Shown piece after piece: positions 22,926-30,668 of a stretch of DNA of 35,956 nucleotides; within the stretch, counting starts at the first letter, position 1; each line of letters begins with the position of its first letter. Below the pieces are notes generated by a model. It worked only from the letters and a program-made list of their open reading frames with translations. It did no database searches and was not told the origin of the DNA. The DNA is from a virus, in the IMG/VR virus record IMGVR_UViG_3300045936_000063, positions 1 to 35,956 of that record; one strand, written 5' to 3'. The position numbers were made by a program, and so were the translations under genes.

Positions 22926-24097
22926 ACGTCGAGGATTTCGAAAGCCATCGCCAGCAGCGGCAGCACAAGCAGCCGCCATCCGGGCCGCCGCTGATCGAGA
23001 TCGGCGAGTTCATCGGCGTGTCGGCGCGCGACCGGCTGTTCCTCGACGATGCCAAGCTTCTGCCGATGCGCAACGTGGTGCTCTTGTCGGGCGACGGCGG
23101 CACCGGCAAGTCGCTACTGGCGCTGCAGCTGGCGCTGGCGACCGCCACCGCGCTGCCTTATTGGATCGGCATGACTGTGGCTAATGGGCCGGTGATCTAC
23201 GTATCGGCCGAAGATGACCGCGACGAGATCCACAAGCGGGTCGAGGAGATCGTCGCCGTCGAGGAATGCGCTGACCTGGAGGCCTCGCGCGGCCTGCTGT
23301 ACTTTCTCGCCCTGGCCGGCCAGGACGCCACATTGGCGATCGAGCAGCGCGCATCCTGCGCCATCAAGCCGACCGACCTGATGGGACATCTCGACCGCAT
23401 GCTGGCCGATGTCAGCCCGGTCTTGCTCATCCTGGATAACCTGGCCGACATCTATGCCGGCAACGAGAACAACCGCTCGACCGTCAAGCATTTCGTCGGC
23501 CTGTTGCGCCGGCTGGCCATCCGGCACGACTGCGTCGTGCTGCTGCTTGCCCATCCGAGCCTGTCCGGGCGATCGAACGGCACCGGCGAATCCGGCTCGA
23601 CCGCCTGGAACAACTCGGTCCGATCGAGGATGTATCTGCACCGCGTCTTTGACGGCGAAAGCCGCCACGAAGCCGACGAGCAGGCGCGCGTGCTTGAAAT
23701 GATGAAGTCCAACTATGGGCCGGTCGGGCGCGAGATCGAGCTGCGCTGGCAGGATGGCCGCTTTATCCGCCGCGAGCAGACCGGCATGTTCGACGGCTGG
23801 CATCACCTTGACGAGCTGCAGGCCCGCTTCCGGGTCGAGACATGGCGATGCGACCCGCGATCCGAGATCTGGGGCGGCTGGGTGATCGCCCAGCTGATGG
23901 AACTCGACGGCGGCCGCGGTTTGTCGAAGACCGACTGCTCGGCAGCACAGAAGGCAGTGCGCAACAGGATCCAGAACATGCTGGTCATCCTGGAGAAGAA
24001 CGGCGCCGTGCTGAGGGTGCGCAAGTTCGACGAGCACCGGCATGAAAAGGAGTTCTATGGAGCGCCCGGCAATGGCCAGGAAGAACTGCCGATATGA
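22922..24097 (+). CDS. AAA+ ATPase, RepA/helicase-like replication protein
   Basis: This 391-residue protein is a RecA-like ATPase of the AAA_25/RepA type. The Walker A motif is SGDGGTGKS at 56-64. Further blocks are VIYVSAEDDRDEIHKRVEEI, a Walker B-like VLLILDNLADI at ~160-170, and VVLLLAHPSLSGRSNGTGESGSTAWNNSVRSRMYL, which is the hallmark of RepA-like helicases (serine/threonine-rich loop then SVRSR). The C-terminal ~120 residues form a winged-helix-like domain. It should unwind or load at the origin; an iteron array begins two bases after its stop. Confidence 0.85.
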   Translation: MNVEDFESHRQQRQHKQPPSGPPLIEIGEFIGVSARDRLFLDDAKLLPMRNVVLLSGDGGTGKSLLALQLALATATALPYWIGMTVANGPVIYVSAEDDRDEIHKRVEEIVAVEECADLEASRGLLYFLALAGQDATLAIEQRASCAIKPTDLMGHLDRMLADVSPVLLILDNLADIYAGNENNRSTVKHFVGLLRRLAIRHDCVVLLLAHPSLSGRSNGTGESGSTAWNNSVRSRMYLHRVFDGESRHEADEQARVLEMMKSNYGPVGREIELRWQDGRFIRREQTGMFDGWHHLDELQARFRVETWRCDPRSEIWGGWVIAQLMELDGGRGLSKTDCSAAQKAVRNRIQNMLVILEKNGAVLRVRKFDEHRHEKEFYGAPGNGQEELPI

Positions 24098-24098
24098 G

Positions 24099-24297
24099 TG
24101 CGGCAGTCATCATTTTACGACTGCCGCAGACTGCCGCAAACGGTGCGGCACCCGGAACGCGGTAGTGGTTGCGGCAGTCGTGCAGGCATTAGGGCACACA
24201 TTACGTAGTAATGTGCCCTAACTGCCGCACTGCCGCACTAACGCATTCCGTCGCAATTTTCGAAGCGCGGCACTCGATGAAAAGGATGACTGCCGCA
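24099..24297. repeat. Iteron cluster ACTGCCGCA, candidate replication origin
   Basis: The 9-mer ACTGCCGCA occurs at 24120-24128, 24130-24138, 24221-24229, 24229-24237 and 24289-24297 on the plus strand and, as TGCGGCAGT, at 24099-24107 and 24170-24178, with a partial copy at 24144-24150. That is seven exact copies in 200 bases in a noncoding gap directly after the RepA-like ATPase gene. Multiple short repeats beside a replication initiator are the usual form of an iteron origin. The alternative is an operator for the downstream genes. Confidence 0.65.
24189..24221. other. Long imperfect hairpin inside the iteron array
   Basis: TTAGGGCA (24189-24196) pairs with TGCCCTAA (24214-24221), and CATTAC (24199-24204) with GTAATG (24208-24213), leaving a two-base bulge and a GTA loop. 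This 14-bp stem is AT-richer than its surroundings, lies between iterons, and could be an initiation structure or a protein-binding palindrome. Confidence 0.5.
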
Positions 24298-24312
24298 GAA
24301 GGAGGAACGGAC

Positions 24313-24585
24313 ATGAACGAAGCGCTGCGCATGAAGCACGAAAACATCAACGGGCCGGTGGCCAAGGAATCGCCGCCGGACACCGAACGCTTTTTCCGGC
24401 TCGCCGAGAACATGCTGCGCCAGCTGCGGGCTGACTTGGTCGACCTGGATCTCGACTGGCGCCGACAGCGGGCGAACCTGCTCGATCGGGCGCGTGACGA
24501 CCTTGCCAGGATCGATGCCGACCACAAGCAGCGGCAGGCAACAATCGAGACGGCCGTCGCCAAGCTGTCGGCGATGCAGGGCTGA
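24313..24585 (+). CDS. Small helical/coiled-coil protein
   Basis: This 90-residue protein starts at ATG 24313, following AGGAGGAAC; an in-frame ATG at 24211 lies within the iteron hairpin and is not used. It is almost wholly helical and charged (FFRLAENMLRQLRADLVDLDLDWRRQRANLL). No family recognised. It is the first gene after the candidate origin. Confidence 0.6.
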   Translation: MNEALRMKHENINGPVAKESPPDTERFFRLAENMLRQLRADLVDLDLDWRRQRANLLDRARDDLARIDADHKQRQATIETAVAKLSAMQG

Positions 24586-24586
24586 G

Positions 24587-24808
24587 ATGGGCGCGCTCAC
24601 CGCCATCCTGCACAGATCCGCCGGCCAGCTGGTCGACCGGATGCGCGGCGAAGTGGTGGAAGCGCGTGCCACCGAGGCCAGGATGGTCGGTGAGGCATGG
24701 CGCGACCATGTCGCGCTGCCGGCCAACTACTGGCACGACCGCTGGCGGGCCGAGCAGAAGCTGCGATCGGCCGAGCGGTTCCTCGAAGCGTTGGAGGAAA
24801 GGCCATGA
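24587..24808 (+). CDS. Small helical protein
   Basis: This 73-residue Arg/Glu/Ala-rich protein ([41 protein letters not shown]) starts one base after the previous stop and overlaps the collagen-like gene by ATGA. I recognise no family; it has the look of the small coiled-coil proteins found between replication and lysis genes of prophages. Confidence 0.6.
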   Translation: MGALTAILHRSAGQLVDRMRGEVVEARATEARMVGEAWRDHVALPANYWHDRWRAEQKLRSAERFLEALEERP

Positions 24809-25350
24809 ACGAGATCCTTCGAGATGTCGAGCTGGACGAGCGCGGCCGCTTGCGGGTGCAAGGCAAGGCGGTGGTCACCGAGGCGCCCAGGGACGGCAAA
24901 TATTACGCGCGCCGCAATGCCGCCTGGGCCGACATCGCCAAGCTGCTCGAGGAGGTCGGTGGCGGCGGTGGCGGATCCTCATCAGGCGAAGGCGGCAACG
25001 GCGAGCAAGGGCCGCCTGGACCACAGGGACCGGCAGGGCCAGCCGGGCCACAAGGTGAACCCGGTGAGCCGGGACCGGAAGGGCCAGCTGGTGCCGATGG
25101 TGCGCCTGGCACCCCAGGCGCCAAAGGTGATCCTGGCGCTCAAGGGCCAAAAGGCGATACCGGCCCGCCTGGTGCAGAAGGGCCAGCCGGTCCGCAGGGT
25201 GCGACCGGCAGCACCGGTGCGCCAGGATTGCCCGGCCCGCAAGGACCGCCCGGCGCCGATTTCCCGGATGCGCCTTCGGACGGCAAGATGTACTTCCGCC
25301 AGAACGGCGCCTGGGTCGCGCTGACGACAATCGACCAGATCGGGGCATGA
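24805..25350 (+). CDS. Collagen-like (Gly-X-Y) phage protein
   Basis: This 181-residue protein has three parts: an N-terminal domain (1-50) with [15 protein letters not shown], a Gly/Ser hinge, 29 uninterrupted Gly-X-Y triplets (about 66-152) and a C-terminal segment with [15 protein letters not shown]. The two ends carry the same DGKxYxRxNxAW motif, as if one module flanks the triple helix on both sides. Gly-X-Y tracts form trimers in phage fibres and decorations. It sits away from the tail genes, directly before the endolysin, so its location in the virion is unknown. Confidence 0.85.
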   Translation: MNEILRDVELDERGRLRVQGKAVVTEAPRDGKYYARRNAAWADIAKLLEEVGGGGGGSSSGEGGNGEQGPPGPQGPAGPAGPQGEPGEPGPEGPAGADGAPGTPGAKGDPGAQGPKGDTGPPGAEGPAGPQGATGSTGAPGLPGPQGPPGADFPDAPSDGKMYFRQNGAWVALTTIDQIGA

Positions 25351-25351
25351 G

Positions 25352-26107
25352 ATGGCAAACCCGATTGTTGTTGATCTCAGTCACCACAATCCGACGCCGG
25401 ATTGGACCGCGCTTAAGGAAGGCGGAACGGTCGGCGTCATCCTGAAGGCGACCGAAGGCACGTCGTTCAAGGACAAAACGCTCTATGAACGCGGTGCTGC
25501 GGCGCGCAAGGCAGGGCTGAAAAGCGCGACGTATCATTTCCTTCGGCCCGGCTCGATCGCGGCGCAAATGGACTTCTACCTCTCGGTGGTCGATCCGCTG
25601 CCTGGCGAGCGTGTAGTGCTCGATCATGAGGATGCCGGCGTTTCCCTGTCGGCTCTCGAGCAAGCGGTCACCGCGCTGCTTGATCGGCGGCCGGATCTGC
25701 AGGTCGCGATCTATTCCGGTCATCTCATCAAGGAACAACTCGGCTCGAAACTCAGCGAAACGTTGGCCTCCAACACCAGCCTGTGGATCGCCCAATACAC
25801 GAGCGCTGCCGCGCCTTCCTGGCCGAAAGGCACCTGGGCGACCTGGTCACTGTGGCAGTACACCGATCAAGCCCAGGTCGAGGGTATCTCGGCCAAGGTG
25901 GATGGCAATCGCTGGAACGGCACAACCGAGAACCTGCTGAAGTGGTTCGGTCCTGCCGGTGAGCCTATCCCCGAGCCTGTACCACCAGAACCGGAAGTGG
26001 CCGAGGTGCTGGTTACTATCACCACTCAGGACAACATGGTGGCCATGACCATGACGCCAAGCCCTGGCGTTAAGGTCAGGGTGCTGGTCGATGGCGAACC
26101 GGCATGA
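25352..26107 (+). CDS. GH25 muramidase endolysin
   Basis: This 251-residue protein is a glycoside hydrolase family 25 lysozyme: VVDLSHHNPTPDW at the start, VILKATEGTSFKD, YHFLRP, the catalytic-type VVLDHEDAG, LWIAQYTS and the terminal WSLWQYTDQAQV. It cleaves the glycan backbone of peptidoglycan. A Pro/Glu linker (PIPEPVPPEPE) joins a ~35-residue C-terminal segment. No signal peptide is seen, so a holin is needed for release (candidate at 13324). It lies between the collagen-like gene and HNH-terminase genes. Confidence 0.9.
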   Translation: MANPIVVDLSHHNPTPDWTALKEGGTVGVILKATEGTSFKDKTLYERGAAARKAGLKSATYHFLRPGSIAAQMDFYLSVVDPLPGERVVLDHEDAGVSLSALEQAVTALLDRRPDLQVAIYSGHLIKEQLGSKLSETLASNTSLWIAQYTSAAAPSWPKGTWATWSLWQYTDQAQVEGISAKVDGNRWNGTTENLLKWFGPAGEPIPEPVPPEPEVAEVLVTITTQDNMVAMTMTPSPGVKVRVLVDGEPA

Positions 26108-26472
26108 TCGACGCGCTCGCCTTTTACAGCAGCAAGCAATGGCGACGTCTGCGTGCTGCCTATCGCAAGGCGCATCCGTTCTGCCAGCGGTGCGGACGCA
26201 GGACCGAGCATGTCGATCATGTCGAGGAGATCCGCCTGGCACCCGAACGCAGGCTGGACTGGCTCAACCTGCAGTCGCTTTGCCATGCCTGTCACAATGC
26301 CAAGACCGCCGCCGACAAGGCCGGCCAGCCATTGCGACCGCATGGTGGTTGCGATGTCGATGGAAATCCCACCGATCCACGCCATCCGTGGTCCAGCGGG
26401 GCGGGGAGGGGGGGGATTCGCGCCCACAGGCGCGTCCCGGTGGCAGCGGCCCGCAGTCTTCTGTTTGATTGA
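26104..26472 (+). CDS. HNH endonuclease beside the terminase
   Basis: This 122-residue protein has the HNH-nuclease core: CQRC (C27, C30), HVDHV (36-40) and LCHACHNAK (C60, C63, H64, N65). HNH proteins next to the terminase, like HK97 gp74, are needed for specific genome cutting with the terminase in several cos phages. The start overlaps the endolysin stop by ATGA. After residue ~75 the sequence is Gly/Arg-rich and includes an eight-G run (26408-26415), so the C-terminal tail could be an alternative frame or vary by slippage. Confidence 0.85.
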   Translation: MIDALAFYSSKQWRRLRAAYRKAHPFCQRCGRRTEHVDHVEEIRLAPERRLDWLNLQSLCHACHNAKTAADKAGQPLRPHGGCDVDGNPTDPRHPWSSGAGRGGIRAHRRVPVAAARSLLFD

Positions 26473-26478
26473 TTCCCG

Positions 26479-28080
26479 ATGGGATTGCGCGGCAAAGGAG
26501 CAAGCGAACGGCGGCAGGCAGCCGCAAAGCTCAAGCCGCGAAAACTGCCCTGGAAGCGCAAGGGACTGACCCGCGTCGGCCGCGTCATCGCGTTCCTGGA
26601 ATTTTTGCCGATCACGAAGGGCAAGCTGATCGGCCGCAAACTCAAGCTGTTGCCGAACCAACGGGCCTTCATCGAGGATGTCTATGGCCGCACCGCAAGC
26701 AATCCTGTGAGGATCGGTGTTCTGTCCGAGCCGCGTGGCAACGGCAAGACCGGGCTGGTCGCCGGCCTGGCGCTCTGCCATCTGCTCGGTCCGGAATCGG
26801 AATTCCGCGGCGAGTGCTACTCGGCGGCGATCGACGGCAGGCAAGCGGGACTGATGGCCGACGAGATCGAGGCGGTGATCCTGCAGGTGCCCGAATTCGC
26901 GGCGGCGGTGAACATTCAACGCTGGCCGTATCGGGTGATCACCGTCAGGGACGGTGATGGCCAAGGGTCGAAATACGAGGTGCTGTCGGCCGATGCCCGC
27001 CGCGGCCACGGCCTGGCGCCGTCTTTCTGGGCCTATGACGAACTCGGCCAGGCGAAGGATCGCCGGCTGCTGGACAGCATGCAGACGGCGATGGGCAAGC
27101 GCAAGCGATCACTGGGCCTGGTGATCTCGACGCAGGCTGCCGATGACAATCACCCGCTCTCGGAACTGATCGACGACGGCCTCGCTGCCACCGATCCGTC
27201 AGTCTCGGTGCATTTGTTGAGCGCACCCGATGATGCCGATCCCTTCGATCCGCAGGTCATCCGTTCGGTCAATCCGGCATTCGGCAAGTTTCTCGACGAG
27301 GCCGACGTGATGGCGGAAGCCGAGCGCGCCAGGCGGATGCCGTCGTTCGAGACGGCGTTTCGCAACCTGCGGCTCAATCAGCGGGTGCGGGCCGAAGCGT
27401 CGTTCCTGTCGCCTGATGTATGGAATGCCGGTGCGGCTCCGATCCTGCCCGACATCTTCCGCGACGGACCGGTTTATGGCGGACTGGACCTGTCCACCCG
27501 CACCGATCTGTCGGCTCTGGTGCTGGCGGCCGAGGACGACAACGGCATCGTGCACCTGTTGCCGCGGGTGTGGACGCCGGCCGAAACGCTCGCCGATCGG
27601 GGGATGCGCGACCGGGCGCCTTATGTCGCCTGGGCCGAGGCCGGCCATCTGCTCACCACGCCGGGCAAGGTGCTGGACTATGATTTTCTCGCCGCCGACA
27701 TCGGCTCGCTGTTGTCAGGCATGGAGTTCGGCCGCATCGCCTATGATAGGTGGCGCATCGATGTCATGCGCCAATCGCTGGCGCGGCTGGGTGTCATGGT
27801 CGAAATGATGCCGTTCGGCCAGGGCTTCCAGTCGATGTCGCCGGCGATCGACGTATTCGAGGAACTGGCGATGGCCGGCAGGATCCGCCACGGCGGCCAT
27901 CCACTGCTCACCTGGTGCATGTCGAACGCGATTGTCGAGCGGGATGCGGCAGGCAACCGCAAGCTCAACAAGGCCAAGTCATTCGGCCGCATCGACGCCG
28001 CGGTGGCGGCGGTGATGGCGGTGGCGGCGCTGAAACTGCAGACCGCGGACGACCTCAGCAACGCCGCGATCGTGTTCTGA
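26479..28080 (+). CDS. terL: Terminase large subunit (Terminase_1 type)
   Basis: This 533-residue packaging motor has a Walker A (SEPRGNGKTGL, ~83-93), Walker B-type FWAYDELGQA (~180), LGLVISTQAADDNHPLSELID, and a C-terminal RNase H-like nuclease beginning VYGGLDLSTRTDLSALVL (~332-350). The start is six bases after the HNH stop and has no clear Shine-Dalgarno, suggesting coupled translation. No small subunit gene is seen between the HNH gene and this one, which is unusual. Confidence 0.93.
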   Translation: MGLRGKGASERRQAAAKLKPRKLPWKRKGLTRVGRVIAFLEFLPITKGKLIGRKLKLLPNQRAFIEDVYGRTASNPVRIGVLSEPRGNGKTGLVAGLALCHLLGPESEFRGECYSAAIDGRQAGLMADEIEAVILQVPEFAAAVNIQRWPYRVITVRDGDGQGSKYEVLSADARRGHGLAPSFWAYDELGQAKDRRLLDSMQTAMGKRKRSLGLVISTQAADDNHPLSELIDDGLAATDPSVSVHLLSAPDDADPFDPQVIRSVNPAFGKFLDEADVMAEAERARRMPSFETAFRNLRLNQRVRAEASFLSPDVWNAGAAPILPDIFRDGPVYGGLDLSTRTDLSALVLAAEDDNGIVHLLPRVWTPAETLADRGMRDRAPYVAWAEAGHLLTTPGKVLDYDFLAADIGSLLSGMEFGRIAYDRWRIDVMRQSLARLGVMVEMMPFGQGFQSMSPAIDVFEELAMAGRIRHGGHPLLTWCMSNAIVERDAAGNRKLNKAKSFGRIDAAVAAVMAVAALKLQTADDLSNAAIVF

Positions 28081-28191
28081 ACATTTGTTCGTTGACAATT
28101 TGCAATTTCGCGAGTCCGGGCGTATTTTGCGGCAATTCCGGCGACGGTGGGGCGCAAGCCTGTAAATCCGGCTGAAGGCTTTTTCCTTCGG

Positions 28192-28332
28192 ATGGCAGTG
28201 CCGGTGGCGGACAATCAGACACATCAATCGACCAGAAACCGGCCCGGCAAGACTGAGCGCGTCGACGAGTCGTCCGATCGCAAGGACGACACGCGCGAGA
28301 TCCGCCAGGGGGCCGCGTCATGCCCGACCTGA
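28192..28332 (+). CDS. Possible small protein before the protease-capsid gene
   Basis: The 46-codon frame from ATG 28192 has high GC at third positions over most of its length (VPVADNQTHQ, KDDTREIRQGAA) and overlaps the protease start by 13 bases. A longer version from GTG 28147 exists, but its first codons are AT-rich at third positions. No ribosome site is clear. The rest of the 28081-28319 gap holds TTGACA at 28092 without a matching -10 and a hairpin with a T-rich loop near 28172-28191. It might be non-genic. Confidence 0.3.
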   Translation: MAVPVADNQTHQSTRNRPGKTERVDESSDRKDDTREIRQGAASCPT

Positions 28333-30248
28333 TCTACCGCATCGCAAAACAGTCTGACGCCGATCCGTTCGAATATGTCATGTCCGAGGAATCGGTCGAC
28401 CGCATGGGCGACGTCATCCAGGCCGATGGCTGGGATCTGGCCGACTTCAAGCGCAACCCGATCGGGCTGTTCAACCACCATGCCGATGCCATCATCGGCC
28501 GCTGGGAGAACGTCCGTGTGCTCGGCCGGCAGTTGAGGGCGCGCTTCGTGTTTGCCGAGGAAGGCACCAGCCAGATCGCCGACACCGCGCGCAAGCTGTG
28601 GAACCAGAAGATCCTGCGCGGTGCCTCGGTCGGCTTCCAGGCGGTCAAGCGCGAGCCGCTGCACAAGGACGCCGATCCGCATTTCGGGCCGTTCCGTTAT
28701 CTCAAGCAGCAATTGCTCGAGTGCAGCCTGGTGTCGGTCCCGGCCAATCCGAATGCGCTGCCCGTCATGCGCAGCTATCACCTGCTCCCTGAAATTTCCC
28801 GGCAGATCTTTGGCAAGCCTGCATCACAGGATCGCGCCGTTTCCCGCGTGCCCGCAAAACCTCCCGCATCTTCCGGAGGGAAACCCATGTCTACGCTCGC
28901 AAAGCGCATCGAGGCGGCGCAGTTCGACCTCAACGCATTCCGCGACCAACTTACCGAACTGTCGAAAAAGGACGATCCCGCTGACGACGAGATCGCACTC
29001 ATCGACGAACTCCAGGACAACCAGATCCCGGCCGCCGAGCAGAACTTGGCGCGGCTGGAGCGCATGGAAAAGACGCTCGGCACGCACGCCGTCGAGCGGC
29101 AGGATGGCGATAGCCAGCAGGTCGCCGTGTCGGCCAGTCGTCCGTTCGCGCTGCCGAAAAAGAAGGTCGAGCCGGCCGACTACATGTTCCGCGCTGTTGC
29201 TGCCGGCGTTCGTGCCTTCGGTCGGCAGGAACCGCTGGAGCATTCGCTGCGCGAGATGTATGGCGCCGACGAGGCCACGCAGATCGTGCTGAGGGCCGCC
29301 GTCAATCCGGCGCGGACCGATATCGCCGGTTGGGCCGCGGAACTGGTGCAGACGGTCAACATGGGATTCCTCGACCGGCTGATCGGCGCTTCGCTCTACG
29401 GACCATTGGCAGCGGCGGGATCCCGCTACGATCTCGGCCGCAACGGTTCGATCAAGATTCCGGCCAGAGCCAACACGCCGAAGGCGGCCGGTGCCTGGGT
29501 TGGTGAAGGCGCGCCGAAGCCGGTCAAGCGGATCGGTCTCAGCACGGTTTCGCTGATTCCGCACAAGCTGGCGGTGATCACCACCTTTACCGAGGAGATC
29601 GCCATGTCTTCGGTGCCGGCGATCGAAGGCCTGCTTAGGAAAGCAATGGCCGACGACACATCGGAAGCGCTGGACGGCTACCTGATCGATAACGTTGCCG
29701 CTTCGGCGACCCGGCCAGCCGGCCTGCTCAACGGCGTGACCCCGCTGACGCCGGCGTCCAGCGGCACGACGCTCGAAAAGATCGTCACCGACCTCAATGC
29801 GCTGATCACGCCGATGGAAGCGGCGGGCGGCGGCGGCAATGTGGTGCTGCTGATGAACCCGGCGCAGGCGCGGCGGATCGGTATGAGCCAGACGTCGACA
29901 GGCGACTTTGCCTTTGGCAGTGCAGAGCAGGCGGCTTCGAAGATCGGCGCCACCCGCATCGTCTCGTCGATCACGGTGCCGACCGGCACGGTCATTGCGG
30001 TGGATGCCGACTGGTTCGCCACCGCGACCGGGGATTCGCCGCGCTTTGCCGTGTCCAACGAGGCCACGCTGCACGAGGAGGACACCACGCCGGTGGCGCT
30101 CGGCACCCCTGGCTCGCCGAACGTCGTGGCGGCGCCGATGCGGTCGCTGTTCCAGACCGACAGCGTAGCGATTCGGCTGTCGCTGTTCGTCACATGGGCA
30201 ATGGTACGGCCTGGCATGGTGCAGGTCGTCCCTGGCGTCGGCTGGTGA
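28320..30248 (+). CDS. Fused prohead protease-major capsid protein
   Basis: This 642-residue frame joins two HK97 genes. Residues 1-~155 are the prohead serine protease: NHH at 52-54, RGASVGF with S103, and LECSLVSVPANPNA with E134. After a Pro/Ser linker, residues 190-642 are the capsid: a coiled-coil delta (scaffold) domain at ~191-255, then the HK97 fold with NMGFLDRLIGASLYGPLAAAG and the P/A domains. An in-frame ATG at 28887 with its own GGAGGG ribosome site suggests the capsid is also made alone. The fusion form would bring protease into the procapsid. Confidence 0.92.
   Translation: MPDLIYRIAKQSDADPFEYVMSEESVDRMGDVIQADGWDLADFKRNPIGLFNHHADAIIGRWENVRVLGRQLRARFVFAEEGTSQIADTARKLWNQKILRGASVGFQAVKREPLHKDADPHFGPFRYLKQQLLECSLVSVPANPNALPVMRSYHLLPEISRQIFGKPASQDRAVSRVPAKPPASSGGKPMSTLAKRIEAAQFDLNAFRDQLTELSKKDDPADDEIALIDELQDNQIPAAEQNLARLERMEKTLGTHAVERQDGDSQQVAVSASRPFALPKKKVEPADYMFRAVAAGVRAFGRQEPLEHSLREMYGADEATQIVLRAAVNPARTDIAGWAAELVQTVNMGFLDRLIGASLYGPLAAAGSRYDLGRNGSIKIPARANTPKAAGAWVGEGAPKPVKRIGLSTVSLIPHKLAVITTFTEEIAMSSVPAIEGLLRKAMADDTSEALDGYLIDNVAASATRPAGLLNGVTPLTPASSGTTLEKIVTDLNALITPMEAAGGGGNVVLLMNPAQARRIGMSQTSTGDFAFGSAEQAASKIGATRIVSSITVPTGTVIAVDADWFATATGDSPRFAVSNEATLHEEDTTPVALGTPGSPNVVAAPMRSLFQTDSVAIRLSLFVTWAMVRPGMVQVVPGVGW
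28887..30248 (+). CDS. Major capsid protein from internal start
   Basis: GGAGGG at 28875-28880 lies six bases before ATG 28887, a textbook initiation site inside the longer frame. The product would be 453 residues and begin exactly at the delta domain (STLAKRIEAAQFDLNAFRD). The capsid is needed in hundreds of copies and the protease in few, so separate initiation makes sense. The internal site is seen in the sequence; its use is inferred. Confidence 0.75.
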   Translation: MSTLAKRIEAAQFDLNAFRDQLTELSKKDDPADDEIALIDELQDNQIPAAEQNLARLERMEKTLGTHAVERQDGDSQQVAVSASRPFALPKKKVEPADYMFRAVAAGVRAFGRQEPLEHSLREMYGADEATQIVLRAAVNPARTDIAGWAAELVQTVNMGFLDRLIGASLYGPLAAAGSRYDLGRNGSIKIPARANTPKAAGAWVGEGAPKPVKRIGLSTVSLIPHKLAVITTFTEEIAMSSVPAIEGLLRKAMADDTSEALDGYLIDNVAASATRPAGLLNGVTPLTPASSGTTLEKIVTDLNALITPMEAAGGGGNVVLLMNPAQARRIGMSQTSTGDFAFGSAEQAASKIGATRIVSSITVPTGTVIAVDADWFATATGDSPRFAVSNEATLHEEDTTPVALGTPGSPNVVAAPMRSLFQTDSVAIRLSLFVTWAMVRPGMVQVVPGVGW

Positions 30249-30267
30249 GTTGATTGCCCCAACTGAA

Positions 30268-30294
30268 GGGCTGCGCCTGGCGCAGCCCGCTTTT
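30268..30294 (+). terminator. Factor-independent terminator after the capsid gene
   Basis: GGGCTGCGC (30268-30276) and GCGCAGCCC (30280-30288) form a perfect 9-bp stem with a CTG loop, followed by GCTTTT. It lies 20 bases after the capsid stop. It would stop most transcripts after capsid and lower expression of the portal genes behind it. Confidence 0.8.
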
Positions 30295-30316
30295 CATGCA
30301 AAAGGGAGTCCCCAAT

Positions 30317-30661
30317 ATGGCTGATGAAACCAAGGTCATCGAGGCAATCGCCGGACCCTACAAGGGCCAGCGGCTGACACTGCCGACCGCTGACGCCGAC
30401 CAGGCGATCGATGACGGCTGGGCGAAGGATCCGTTTGAACCGGTGGATCCGGACGCCGAACCGCCGGAATTCGACCAGGAGGCAAATGACGCCATGATCG
30501 TTGCAGCAGAGAAGGCCGCCCGGAAAATGCGCGGCGAGGAAGACGAAGACGCCAAGGGCAAGAAGGCCAAGGCTGCCAAGGACGACGCCGCCGCGAAAGA
30601 CAAGGCGATGGAAGCTGACAAGCCGGCAGCCGGTTATTCGACCCGCAGCACCAAGAAGTGA
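30317..30661 (+). CDS. Hypothetical Lys/Ala-rich protein
   Basis: This 114-residue protein starts at ATG 30317 after AAAGGGAG. The N-terminal half is acidic (VIEAIAGPYKGQRLTLP, DPFEPVDPDAEPPEFD) and the C-terminal half is Lys/Ala-rich and probably disordered or helical (EDEDAKGKKAKAAKDDAAAK). No family recognised. Lying between capsid and portal, it might be a minor head protein, but this is not shown. Confidence 0.6.
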   Translation: MADETKVIEAIAGPYKGQRLTLPTADADQAIDDGWAKDPFEPVDPDAEPPEFDQEANDAMIVAAEKAARKMRGEEDEDAKGKKAKAAKDDAAAKDKAMEADKPAAGYSTRSTKK

Positions 30662-30668
30662 CGGGCCG

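Noticed and set aside
24099-24297. CRISPR-like array
   Set aside because: Repeats are only 9 bp, in both orientations, some overlapping and with irregular spacing; they fit iterons, and no cas genes are present.
28092-28127. TTGACA at 28092-28097 as a promoter for head genes
   Set aside because: No acceptable -10 box at 16-18 bases; the nearest AT-rich hexamer is 24 bases away.
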